64,000 bases of DNA from Caprella mutica (GCA_947561585.1 CANNZV010002312.1:1-64000), one strand, 5' to 3'; positions 54,367-64,000 are shown, counted from the stretch's first letter. Program-made: numbers and translations. The notes: a model not told the origin generated them from the letters alone.

Positions 54367-54591
54367 TTGAAGGGAGCGAAAAGTAATAAAAGTGGATATG
54401 CTCTAAGAGGAGATGCTATTGGGCTGTGCCTATCATCGCACTTGCGCAGAATTTCTGCTGTGTTTGAGTTGTCAGGAATCAAAGCGTCAGAACGTTCCAT
54501 AGCGTCACAACTGTTGGAAACCATCCTCTCTGTTCTTCCAGCCAAATCATACTCTGAACATCTCTATGTCGATAATGCAAAGAAAAACTAA
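54367..54591 (+). CDS. Unrecognised 74-codon ORF
   Basis: This open frame lies in a less AT-rich stretch (54370-54590), reading for example GLCLSSHLRRISAVFELSGI and SIASQLLETILSVLPAKSYS. The opposite strand is also open for 65 codons, so strand choice is uncertain. No motif or splice context recognised. It may be the 3' UTR of the candidate gene ending at 54304, or an old element. Confidence 0.25.
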   Translation: MKGAKSNKSGYALRGDAIGLCLSSHLRRISAVFELSGIKASERSIASQLLETILSVLPAKSYSEHLYVDNAKKN

Positions 54592-54985
54592 AAACAACTG
54601 TAATTTACTCCGAACCATCTCATTTCTTAGCTGTTTAGTCATTAAATTAACATCGAAGAATAGTCCAGAAGACATTTAAGACTATAAAGTTTTATCCTGA
54701 GGCACGCTACATTCTCAAAATGGGAACAGCTATGGTTGGCTGCAAGCTTCTCTCCCATAATTGTAAATGCTGTTGTTCATAGCTGTTGACATCTGCCGAG
54801 GCTCCAGAGTCAGTCAGTCTGTTTAGACGCGGACCAGGCATTATTTCCAGACAAAGACAGGGACACAAAATGGCGACTGATTATAGTCGTATGATGTTAT
54901 TGAATATTAATGTGATTATGGAATAGTCTCAAATCTTAAATTTTGTTGTAATCTCCAATTATAATGAACTACGATACTGAATATC
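54592..54985 (+). other. Possible 5' untranslated exon with upstream ORF
   Basis: A less AT-rich block (about 54700-54890) with TCAGTCAGTCTGTTTAGACG at 54819. It contains a short ORF at 54870-54926 (ATGGCGACTGATTATAG..., 18 codons then TAG) in a good start context (CACAAAATGG). It precedes an ATG and donor at 54986-55009. Confidence 0.3.
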
Positions 54986-55009
54986 ATGGAATCTCGATCT
55001 GCTGAATCA
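54986..55009 (+). other. Candidate first coding exon
   Basis: ATGGAATCTCGATCTGCTGA then ATCA, followed by GTAAGTAA (donor at 55010). It encodes MESRSAES in phase 0. Support comes from the strong donor and the less AT-rich upstream block only; the next exon would lie beyond or in the following AT-rich sequence. Confidence 0.25.
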
Positions 55010-56546
55010 GTAAGTAATTAATCATTATCTTACATTTTTGATAAAGTTTTCATTCTCACTTTTTAAACTTCTATGTAAGTTTAAAGCATGTTTTCTATTT
55101 ACTGGAAATTATTCAACTTCAATAATTGTTAATTGAATTTGACTTATCTTCTCGTGTCTAGCTTTATCGTTTGATATTTTATGGTCAATAATTAATTGAT
55201 ATATATTTTTTCATCATTCTCTATTGACCAATAGATCTAACTTAGATTTTTATAAAGCTAATTTAATTTCTAATCACGATTAGTTAGCAATTCAATTCAA
55301 ATCTACAGTACGTTGTTTTCCCTAAAATATTAACTAAAATTGTTATTATATTCTCACGAGTTGAAATTTTTCTTCTCTCCTAGAGTTAGCTATGATGCCA
55401 AATTAAATATCTAAAACTACAATATTTCTCCTATATCCTAGTTTCTTATAAGCAGTATACTACTAAATTGATTTAAAATTAAAGTAGTATATAGACCCTT
55501 TAAATAGGTCATCATAATTTGCATGTTTTATTGCTGTCTGTTTAAGTGGGTCAACTTCTGCATATATTCACTAAACTGGGTAGAAATATCTACGAGAATT
55601 GTTCTATTTATGATGATTCCAATTTATATTGTAATCTGTTGATACAACAATATATGATTTATGGTTGTAATTGCATTATAAATCAAATAATGTATATCTA
55701 GTATTTCAACGTAAATGTAATAATTTATACCTATTTACAGGATACCTATATATTTATGGTTCATTCGTTATTATTTTGTCCCGATAATAATTTCAATTAT
55801 TCACATCGGTTGTAATTTCAAAGTGTTTTTGTTTGAAACTGGAATTATGATTCTTGCTCCATTGCAAATTTTCAAATATCTTATTACCGTGCATTCAATT
55901 TTAAATGTCCGTAGTTGACCGTTAACTTTTGATTTTGATTTAATCTCTAGTTAATTTCATTCATTCTCTTCGAACCACAAGATTATATTTAGATCTTAAG
56001 ATATATTCATATCTTTGTCTTAATGAATATTCTGTAAATAACACAGTATTCAATTTTTTATGTTTGGTTGACCGTAACTTCTGAATTTCGAAATTAATCT
56101 CAAATAGTGTTGTTTGTGTTTATCCTTTTTCAAACTACCTTGATCTTTTCATATCCTTGAATTAATGAATATGTGTATAACGCAGCATTCTATTTTATAT
56201 ATCTATATAAAATTATCTCCTCAGATACTGTTATTTGTGTTTCTTGTTGTCGAACTACCTTTTTCGAAATTATACATTGATCTATTCATATCTTTGAGTT
56301 TTCGAATATTCTGTCATTTCTGTGATTAAACTGGGTGGGGCTCTTGAAAGATGGTGTACACTGTACGGTTCCTCCACTGGATCGATATAGACAAGACTCC
56401 ATTTCACTGATTCTGCTTGGAAGGGAGTGCAGTTTAGAAATATTGATCTTTCACAACGTAAACGTAAGCATTAACAAACCTTTTCCTTACCTGGAATGAA
56501 TTAAGTTTGTATTTGAAACAATGAAACACTTACTTATGAACACTTA
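55010..56546. other. AT-rich, intron-like stretch
   Basis: No gene recognised. A less AT-rich patch at 56320-56480 (ATGGTGTACACTGTACGGTT, GGATCGATATAGACAAGAC) could be an exon or regulatory region; no frame settles it. Confidence 0.45.
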
Positions 56547-56743
56547 AAAAAAATAAACTTTCTAAAAATGAAGTTTATTAATCACAGTATTCACTGCCCT
56601 GAGAAGCTCATGTTAAGGTTTTTAGGGCATCCTATATAACCTAAATAAAGTAAATTAAAATTACAAATGAAAAGTAGAGTTCAAATAACAAATGCAAAAT
56701 TATTAACACAAACTTATTCAGTACTGCTCAATGAATAGTTCCT

Positions 56744-57142
56744 TCATAGATTTTTTGAACATATACAATGAATTAGAGTTTTTTTGGTGATAGGTAGCGC
56801 ATTCCATTGTTTTGGACCTACATAGGAAATACACATTTGTGTTTTAATTTTACGGTAGTAAGGAATAATCAGATTGTTACAGTTTCTTGTAGAGTATAAA
56901 TGTACATCAGAGAGACAAGGTAATTCATTCAATAAATAAACATTAGCGTTAAAATGAATTGCTTTGCAAATCGTAATTAATACACAATACCTATATAAAT
57001 CAGGTAACTTCAATGTATATAATTTCCTGAAATAGGGAGAAGTATGCTCATTGAAAGGCAAATTATTGGTAGATCTCATGGCAGATTTCAGAGCCTTATT
57101 GACTATCCAAATGACAGTAAGATGCGCCACCTCAAATCTCAA
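56744..57142 (-). pseudogene. LINE C-terminal fragment
   Basis: A 132-codon open piece resembling the region after the RT domain in Jockey/CR1-type proteins. HTSPYFRKLYTLKLPDLYRY and YVGPKQWNALP are characteristic words. It is separated from the RT pieces by frame changes near 57150-57215. Confidence 0.8.
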
Positions 57143-57459
57143 CAGCCTACAATAAATATGGCATTACTAAGGAATCATACAGGCAAATCATAGTTTCAAC
57201 AGGGAGAAAATGCTTTAGTTTGTTAAATAAACCAAAGTTCTACAATTTTTTTTGGCCGTATAGCTAGTATGAAGATCGAATTTCAAACCATTATCAAAAA
57301 TAACGCCCAAAATTTTTTTTGTGCTACTTATTCGAGATACCACACTGTTGCCAACAGTAACCAATGGAAAATCTGCTCTTTGATTAAAGTTAAAGAGAAT
57401 AAAGTTTGTTTTATCGATATTAATTTTTATTTTGTTTACCAAAAGCCAATTACATATTT

Positions 57460-57921
57460 TTAACAGTTCGGTATTATTGACCCCTTCAGCAATATTAAGA
57501 TCAGACTTGGGTTAAAACTGTACGATAAGGTACTGTCGTCGGCAAACAAAATATAGTTAAATTTATTAGAACAATTATGCATATCGTTTATATACAATAA
57601 GAATAACAATGGTTTAAGAACACTGCCTTGAGGAACACCGTGTGTAACTTTGGCATGATTGGAAGACACATTTTTCAATGCAACATATTGCTTACGATCT
57701 GATAAATAAGGTTTAAACCAGTTGAATACAAATCCTCTAAAACCATAATGGTACATCTTATCTAATAATATGGAATGGTCCACACAATCAAATGCTTTGA
57801 AAAAATCTAAAACAATAGAGAAAACACAGTTGCCTTTATCGAGAGAAGGATTCAAATTATGAAGAAAATGTAATAGAGCATAAGATGTAGATTTCTTAAA
57901 CCTGAAGCCAAACTGATCCAT
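57460..57921 (-). pseudogene. LINE reverse transcriptase fragment
   Basis: This 153-codon open piece holds the core of a non-LTR reverse transcriptase, which would copy element RNA into DNA at a nicked target. Visible motifs are QFGFRFKKSTSYALLHFL (start), VLDFFKAFDCVDH (block A with a catalytic Asp), THGVPQGSV (the GxPQGS block), LLFLLYINDMHNCSN, and FADDSTL (catalytic YxDD-type box). The frame breaks soon after FADD; the next piece (57442-57215, INIDKTNFILFN and ILGVIFDNGLKF) continues in another frame. Further pieces with frameshifts occur on both sides. The motif spacing and YVGPKQWNALP C-terminus fit the Jockey/CR1 group. Not functional. Confidence 0.92.
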
Positions 57922-58217
57922 TAGAAAGTACAGAAAATTTAGTCAAATATCTTTTAACCTGTTTGTAAATTAGCTTCTCTATTATTTTACTGTAAGTGGG
58001 TTAAATGGGGATAGGACGAAATTTAGATTAAACGTCCCTAAGACCTTTTTTTTTTGTGTAGAGGAATTACTCTGGCAGTCTTAAGTGAATTTGGGAAACT
58101 TCCTGTAAAAATAGAAAGATTAAAAATATAAGTTAGTATAGGAGATATTAAGTAGCTTATTTTTTTAAGTACAATGGCTGGAACAGTGTATAGATTATTA
58201 GACTTGTTCTATAAAGA

Positions 58218-58645
58218 TTAAATTACACTATTAACATGGTGGAAGTTCACTGGACTAGAATAGAATGAATTATGAAATTGACCGACAAGATAGTTCACTG
58301 CAACAACACCACCACCAACAGAGCTACTTATTTCAGACCCAATAGTTGAAAAATAGTTATTCAGCGAATTTACAATGATTTCAGGTTTAGTGCACAATGA
58401 GTCCTTTACATTCAATTCATCAATACCAACATTACTCACACTTGATTTACCTAAAATATCATTAATTGACCTTCAAGTTTTTCTAATGTCATTTCTGAAT
58501 GAAAAAAATCTGTGGGCATAAAAATCACGCTTAGCTTTTCTAATCGATGATGTAACATGTTAGAAAATCGTTTGTGAGTAAATTGGGAGACCTTATTACG
58601 TTGGTACAATAAATAAAGTTTTAGGCACTTCTTGACATCAATCAA
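58218..58645 (-). pseudogene. LINE fragment upstream of the RT core
   Basis: Two open pieces (58645-58451 with KVSQFTHKRFSNMLHHRLEK; 58439-58218 with CTKPEIIVNSLNNYFSTIGS). The NxYFSTIG word is typical of the segment between endonuclease and RT in these LINEs. Frameshifted relative to each other and to the RT. Confidence 0.7.
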
Positions 58646-58934
58646 TATTTTATTACAAATCCATGGCTTTTTAAGAGAACGTTTAGTAACTGTTTTACCT
58701 TTTATTGGGCAATATTTATTATAGAGTTCATAAATAGCATGATCAAATAAGATAAATTATATAATATCAAGATATATTTTTTATTGGTAGGTTATTTCAT
58801 ATAATATAAAATAATGATTTCGTTGATTGTATCTATTATCTTTGGGCTGCCTTATTTAGTGCTCAAATTTATCAATGGAATATCAAATATTAAAGTATTT
58901 ATATAATATTTTAAGTTTATTAATTTGAGTTTCG

Positions 58935-59275
58935 AAGTAAAGCTCAGGACTCAAGTCATGCTCTTAAACTAAGATATCTTAATTATACTATTTATTATTT
59001 AAATTCTTAGGAACTTTTTACTATCACTTCTCTTCATTTTTCTCTTCCATTCATGAGTGTAGTTTGCAGTGTCTGTGTCCCAATACGTCTCTGAATAAAC
59101 GGAGTAGCTTTTCTGTATCCATGAGCATTGTTACCGAAAATTGATTTTTGAATTTATTCTTTACACTCTTCTGACTGACTGTTTATTTATAGTTCCTTCT
59201 ATTTATTTTTCTTTAGATGACATATATGATTTTTAGTTCCGAAATACTATAAGACCCTCATTAAATTGTGAAATT
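58935..59275 (+). mobile_element. RP500 copy, old and diverged
   Basis: Recognisable from AAGTCATGCTCTTAAACTA through ACTATCACTTCTCTTCATTT, CGGAGTAGCTTTTCTGTATC and CATGAGCATTGTTACCG to TTTAGTTCCGAAATACTATA. The 5' third is missing. Confidence 0.7.
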
Positions 59276-59292
59276 TCATTCAATTTTCTAAT

Positions 59293-59895
59293 GTATTTTA
59301 TTTCCTTTCGACGTCAGCGATGATTCCAGGACAAAAAAAACCCTGTGCAAAATATTCCCCGTACAAAACCCCCCGTGCAAAATACCCCCCGGACAAATAC
59401 CCCGAAGCAAAAAAAAAAAAAAAAACTATGCAAAGAACCACCTGTCTATATAAATAGCATTATCCATTTTTATTAATATATTTAACATAATTCAATGCGA
59501 ACCAATAATTATTATAATTTCGCCAAAAATATTTCAAATTTTTAGCCAAATAATCTATGCCTATTTTAAAGTAAAAAATGTAAAGCATACATTTTGTCAC
59601 TATCAAACCTGGCCGGGGGGCTATATCTGTTTATATTTATAACCTATAGTATTTTTAATAATAAGAAATGAATGAAAATTAATAAAAATGAATTAGGCTG
59701 TTTATATCGACCGGGGTTTTTTTGTTTGGAGGGTTTTTGTCCGGGGGTATTTGACTGGGGGTTTATTGCACTGTTGGTTTTTGTCCGGAGGGTATTTGGC
59801 TCGGTTTTTTTTTATCGCGGGTTTTTTTTCCTGTCACCATCAGCGATATGGTCAGTAAAATGGCCGAAGCAGACGTCAACCCTCTACTAAATTTT
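59293..59895 (+). mobile_element. RP500 3' fragment split by a MITE
   Basis: The family terminus TTTCCTTTCGACGTCAGCGAT is interrupted at 59321 and resumes at 59840 with TCAGCGATATGGTC and GCCGAAGCAGACGTCAACCC. Only the 3' ~90 bp of the family is present. Confidence 0.82.
59314..59847. mobile_element. 518-bp foldback MITE, second copy of the 27351 family
   Basis: The element 59322-59839 begins GATTCCAGGAC and ends CCTGTCACCA, the same two distinct ends as at 27351-27964 but in opposite orientation. It is flanked by perfect 8-bp TCAGCGAT (59314-59321, 59840-59847). The arms hold ACCCCCCGTGCAAAATACC words and their inverse. The centre has CACTATCAAACCTGGCCGGG (59599-59618). The 72-codon ORF at 59672 is an arm artefact. 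Confidence 0.92.
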
Positions 59896-60363
59896 TTTTT
59901 TCACCAGATATATGCTCAGGTATTTCATAAAATTAAATGTTTCTTTTAGCTTATAGATAAAGGTATACATAAGATAATTGATTCATTTGAAAGCAAATAC
60001 TCTTGTTAAATTATTCATTCAAATTTCATTTTTCCTAATCAATATTTCAATATTAATTGTAGTTTCATAAGAAAATAATAAAATTGAACTGTTTATTCAA
60101 ACTAATATTTTCATTTAGCTAGGTGTAAATGTCTAGAACTCTAGATATTCTAGTAAATTCAGTACAAACTCTAATCATCCAACATGACAATAGTTGAAAT
60201 ATGGTGAGTTTCAGAGCAAGAAATTACAAGGCGAGTGAAGGGTTGAACGACAGGCTGGTTAAACTAGATTCTAGCTTTCCAACCCGGTAAATTTAACATC
60301 GGTATATTGCACCCCAGGTATATTCGACCTTAGGTGTATCCCCCCCCCTCCCACTAAATATCT

Positions 60364-60533
60364 ATCGTAGCGCTATCTTCTGAAGCCGAAAATAGAGTTG
60401 AAAGAATGATAAACATGGTAAAAAAAAGAGATAATAGAATTCAAAACTTAATCCAAATGTAACAGTTCAGAGCCCAAATGACGTTATACCCCTTTTCCAT
60501 TCACCAATGACAGCTGCAGGATAGAGCCACTGG
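60364..60533 (-). mobile_element. RP500 fragment on the minus strand
   Basis: The inverse of the family 5' part: TAGCGCTATCTTCTGAAG, ATGATAAACATGGTAAAAA, CCAAATGTAACAGTTCAGAG and CATTCACCAATGACAGCTGC, then AGGATAGAGCCAC. It is the only clear minus-strand copy in the window. Confidence 0.8.
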
Positions 60534-61004
60534 TGACCCGTGAACAATTAGTTAACGATGTGCCCCTTATATGCAAAACTAAGGGGTTAATAACAAAACT
60601 ATTAAGTAATTTATTTATATTTGTATTGCATGTAATATAAGAGAAAAGGATTTATTAATAATTAAAATTTTCAACCAAGTGAAGTTTAAAAAGCGAAAAC
60701 ATAATGTATACTTTAAGCATGTAAATTATGGGCAATATTTTTTCAAGAACTACATAGATAGCATCATATTACAGTTAATATCGCTATTGTATATGGCATG
60801 CAAAAAACTCAATACATCAACGGATGAAAAGCATTCAGAGAGCGTTTTTTCTTCTATCCTATCACTTGAGTAGTGATAAATAAACAGCTTGTGATTGACA
60901 ATGAAAAGGTAAAGGTTTAATTTGATACTAAACAAATGCAAGTTACTTGATATTGATGATTGATTACTAACCAAACCTAACGTTTAAAGTAGGGTGGAAC
61001 TTAC

Positions 61005-61265
61005 CCAGAGTTGAATATACCCGGAGTGGAATATACCTGGAGTGGAGTATACCTGGAATAGAGTATACCTGTAGTGGAGTATACCTGTAGTGGAGTATTC
61101 CTGTAGTGGAGTATACTTGGAGTGGAATATACTTGGAGTGGAATATACTTGGAGTGGAATATACTTGGAGTGGAATATACTTGGAGTGGAGTATACTTGG
61201 AGTGGAGTATACTTGGAGTGGAGTATACTTGGAGTGGAGTATACTTGGAGTGGAGTATACCTTGA
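61005..61265. repeat. 16-bp satellite (expanded element arm)
   Basis: About 16 units of GGAGTGGAATATACTT, with GTATACCTGTAGTG and GTATACTTGG variants, the inverse of the GGTATATTCCAC arm wording. Apparent ORFs on both strands (64, 136 and 181 codons) are repeat artefacts. Confidence 0.9.
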
Positions 61266-61442
61266 GCCGAAGATGCGGGGGTGAAACCGTGAAAAATAAC
61301 TGGGGCGAAATATACCTTAGACAGAATTTACGTGGAGCAGAATATACATGGGGCAGGCCGCAAAATATACTGAGTTTAAAATGTACTGGGGATGGAATTG
61401 AAGGGGGGGGGGGGGGGGGTTGGGGGCGGTGTTCTAGATTCT

Positions 61443-62669
61443 TTCGGTTAAAACACTTACGCCGCATGACGCTTTCGCCGCACGACACTTCATCTTTCAC
61501 CTCCCGATACATCTAATTCATAAGTATTTATTTTTACCTCAGACTGAATATTCCGAGACCGAGTTTTCCTTGAATCATTCTTTTGATAGGATTTCTTGTG
61601 ACGACTGTCGATACGGTTACTTGTGGTGGCAGAGTATTCGAACTAGTGTGTTGAGTGTACTTTCACTGTCCCCTTTTCGACAATGCCTTTTTCTCTTCCT
61701 GTCTCTGGATTGATATCCTTGTGATATTTTGAAGTCCGTTTCAATTATTTTCCTTTGTGCCTAAGCAATTTGACACTTGTCTTCTATGCTGATCCACATA
61801 TATTCAATCCCCTTTAAAAACATGTGTAGCTATTCTTTATGAAGCTTTTATGTTAACGTAATACATAATAGATCCTTACAATCCATCTTATATCTTGATG
61901 ATTGTAATAGTTGCAATGCATGAATCACGAAATAAACCTTCTGCTATATAGTTGCTACATCATGCATGTGACATCCTGGAGTCTGTCTTATGCATAGAAT
62001 ATATTATTCCTGAGGGTAACGTTTTATACTTCATCCTCCATTTTGTTTTCCCTGAATGTTGTGGAGGACTTTAATGCATGGTTGTATTATTTCATGGTTG
62101 TAAGCTGCTGTCTAAATTGTTCTGAACATGTGGAACAATAAGGATGTGCGGGCAGCTGCTAAGGTGATAAACTATATATGAGTGACTTTAAGTAGATTTT
62201 TGGTTATACAAGACCATTCGGTCTTGTTATATATTTTTTTCAAATCTATTTTAAATTTATTTTTCTATCTTTAAATTATTCGAGTTTTATTAAATGAAAT
62301 TTTAGTACGTTTATTCAATTAGATACAATCTAGGAACCAAGCACGAGGATATTTAGTACAACTATTCATCAAAATGTATGTTGCTATAAGTTCGTTCAAA
62401 ATCCTCTTCAGCTTCCAAAAATAGCGAATTAATTTCATGAGAAGATTTATCATTTTCTTATTAAATTACTGAATAAACTTATTAACTTTTGGTGGACATT
62501 CAGAATCTCTTCATATCTGCTATACATTTTATTCTATAGTATCCTATAACTTTTTTCATTTTGTTATTGATTTATTTTTTAGTTTCTCATATTATAAGGT
62601 ATGATGTCAAAATAGTTTTGTTACATATCTATGTATAATTCTGAAATTTATTGCGTGTTTAAATAATGA
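61443..62669. other. Stretch without recognised genes
   Basis: Starts with CGCCGCATGACGCTTTCGCC, which looks like an isolated element end. It includes an isolated CAGACTGAATATTCCGAGAC end (61543) like that of the MITE at 42370. The rest is AT-rich with no gene supported. Confidence 0.45.
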
Positions 62670-62840
62670 TTTTTTTTTCTGTCACCACATTTTCATTTCA
62701 CTCTCCTTTCCATGCACAGCTATTGGTTATTTTCTCTTTTTGTCACATATTTTGGTAATTTGACTGTTTCTTCAAACTTATCTTTTGATGTCAGCGATAG
62801 GACCCTATATAGCCAACTCACTCACACTCCTACAAGGTAT
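62670..62840 (+). mobile_element. RP500 fragment, diverged
   Basis: Retains TTTTTGTCACATATTTTGGT, TGACTGTTTCTTC and CTTTTGATGTCAGCGATAGG in family order, then departs before the usual terminus. Confidence 0.55.
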
Positions 62841-62956
62841 GTTGTAAAATATTTTAATTATGTATTGCTGTCGACAGTGCCCATATGTCTTTTAGATCAA
62901 ACTATATGATATCTTCTTTGAATGCAACTCAAAAGTTATTTGTGTCAAATATTCTT

Positions 62957-63070
62957 GATTTAGCTCCCGTAAGGACTCTATCCTAAAGCTCTCTCTGGTG
63001 AAGGGAGGACCAGGGGGTTGGAAGGTCCCAAGCTGTTGTTATTTGGATCATATAGTTTTTTTTACACTCT
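62957..63070 (+). mobile_element. RP500 5' fragment
   Basis: AGCTCCCGTAAGGACTCTAT, CCTAAAGCTCTCTCTGGTGA and CTGTTGTTATTTGGATCAT match the family start; it ends abruptly at the dispersed 190-bp repeat. Confidence 0.75.
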
Positions 63071-63075
63071 ATCAA

Positions 63076-63262
63076 GTGGTGAGCCAGTGGCAAAAATTAT
63101 ATCGCGTCTTTCAATGCGGTGAATTCCTTATTTTGGGGTCACGTGACTGGCAATTTGGCGTCAGTTCCATGGAGTAATGATATAACTGAAACAAAATAAG
63201 GTTTTACATCGTCGTTCTCACCGTCCTGCAATCGCTGCAACACTACCTCTCTCTAGAGTTCA
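63076..63262 (+). repeat. Dispersed ~190-bp repeat, copy 2
   Basis: Matches 46085-46285 over most of its length (GTGGTGAGCCAGTGGC, AAAATTATATCGCGTCTT, TGAAACAAAATAAGGTTTTA, CCTGCAATCGCTGCAACACT). Contains a TCACGTGAC palindrome not intact in copy 1. It adjoins the left arm of the second foldback element. Confidence 0.8.
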
Positions 63263-63264
63263 CC

Positions 63265-64000
63265 ATTTTCCTCTTAAATTAAAAAACATCTACATTAAAT
63301 TGAAAAACCTCCAATTCAAAAAGATCAAATCGATTAAATAAAACTCGAAGTTCAAATTAAAAAAAACTCTAGTTCAAATTAAAAAACTCTAGTTCAAATT
63401 TAAAAAAAACTCTAGTTCAAATTAAAATAAATCAAGTGCAAATTAAAACAAATCAATCAATATAAAATAAATCAAATTCAATTAAAAAAAATAATATTAT
63501 GATTTTATTTTATTTTTTTAGTTCATTTAAGTGTTACGTTGACTGTCTAATTTTTTTTTAATTCTAAAGGATACAAATTATAACCTCAAATTGTTATTTT
63601 TCATGAAGTAAGAAATAATTTGAAGAATGGTAGATCGTTAGTACGAGCCATGAGCTTTGCTACCTACCTTGAGCTTTGCTACCTACCTTGAGCTTTTGTA
63701 CCTACCATGAGATTTGCTACCTACCATGAACTTTGCTACCTACCATGAGATTTGATACCAACCATGAGTTTTGCTACCTACCATGAGCTTTGCTACCTAC
63801 CTTGAGCTTTGGTACCTACCATGAGCTTTAGTACCTACCATGAGCTTTAGTACCTACCATGAGCTTTAGTACCTACCATGAGCTTTAGTACCTACCATGA
63901 GCTTTGCTACCTACCATGTGTTAGTGCCAAATAGCTTATTGGCCCTAATAATTCTTCAAAATATTTTTTACTTCATGAAAAATAATAATTCGTGGTATAA
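63265..64000. mobile_element. Second satellite-bearing foldback element, cut by the window end
   Basis: The left arm (about 63265-63640) has the same CAAATTAAAA-rich wording and TTTAAGTGTTACGTTGACTG as the element at 43875. The 19-bp satellite follows (63650-63918, GAGCTTTGCTACCTACCAT). From about 63930 the right arm begins, inverted (ATTCTTCAAAATATTTTTTA, then CTTCATGAAAAATAA), and runs off the window. Confidence 0.85.

Larger units (their letters stand above)
56547..58745 (-). mobile_element. 5'-truncated, decayed Jockey/CR1-like LINE
   Basis: A minus-strand non-LTR retrotransposon remnant. Frame pieces appear in order from 5' (high coordinates) to 3': a pre-RT region (58645-58218), reverse transcriptase (57921-57460), the RT thumb region (57442-57215), and a C-terminal region with YVGPKQWNALP (57142-56744). 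The endonuclease is absent, consistent with 5' truncation. The 3' end is near 56547-56575. Confidence 0.88.
60264..61442. mobile_element. Composite element with GGTATATTxCACCCC arms, target CTAGATTCT
   Basis: The element 60273-61433 is flanked by CTAGATTCT (60264-60272, 61434-61442). The left arm has AACCCGGTAAATTTAACATC and GGTATATTGCACCCCAGG. The right arm is an expanded inverse array (see 61005-61265) ending in a 17-G run at 61403-61419. It carries an inverted RP500 fragment at 60364-60533. Ends are not cleanly inverted, so limits rest mainly on the direct repeat. Confidence 0.6.

Noticed and set aside
60967..61516. 181-codon minus ORF and 136-codon plus ORF
   Set aside because: Mostly the 16-bp satellite plus a poly-G/poly-P tract.

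Overview
The window looks like AT-rich, repeat-dense nuclear DNA from an invertebrate animal, most likely an arthropod. Three things point that way: Tc1/mariner-superfamily elements including an intact DD37D (maT-type) transposase gene, a decayed Jockey/CR1-like LINE, and intron-like stretches with canonical GT/AG splice signals. The intact transposase resembles a kind I associate with copepods such as salmon lice, but that placement is a guess. I see no bacterial, organellar or viral gene order and no full-length host gene.

Layout. 1-984: 32-bp satellite. 1041-2643: long foldback element. 2658-4226: dead Tc1 (DD34E) element. 5409-6331: an old MITE holding a hairpin and a younger foldback MITE. 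7479-7878: 18-bp satellite. 10026-10205: small hAT MITE with a perfect 8-bp target duplication. 12831-14037: dead mariner. 14728-16656: cluster of nested hAT-type MITEs with CCAGTCTG ends, one beside its own empty site. 17885-18545: duplicated 22-bp minisatellite. 21105-22385: maT element with an open 349-residue transposase. 25079-27345: three-block minisatellite touching a foldback MITE (27351-27964). 28366-28978: 28-bp minisatellite. 33755-34514: hAT MITE. 38074-43225: repeated copies of a ~500-bp retroposon (called RP500 here) with MITE insertions. 43875-45880: foldback element with a 19-bp satellite between its arms; a second copy starts near 63265 and runs off the window. 51505-52480 and 60273-61433: related elements whose arms have expanded into satellites. 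52614-53512: mariner-type MITE interrupted by a tRNA-like SINE. 56547-58745: decayed LINE on the minus strand.

Host genes. Only fragments can be argued for. The best is a minus-strand terminal exon (48035-48360; 107 codons after an AG acceptor). Three plus-strand candidate exons (29711-29817, 47031-47156, 54220-54304) have good splice sites, are open, and have mutually compatible phases, so they may belong to one gene with very long introns. None could be assigned to a known family.

The most interesting theme is a set of foldback/MITE families whose arms are themselves tandem repeats. Several share a central core (AACCTGGCxGGGG), and some appear to have seeded the satellite arrays.
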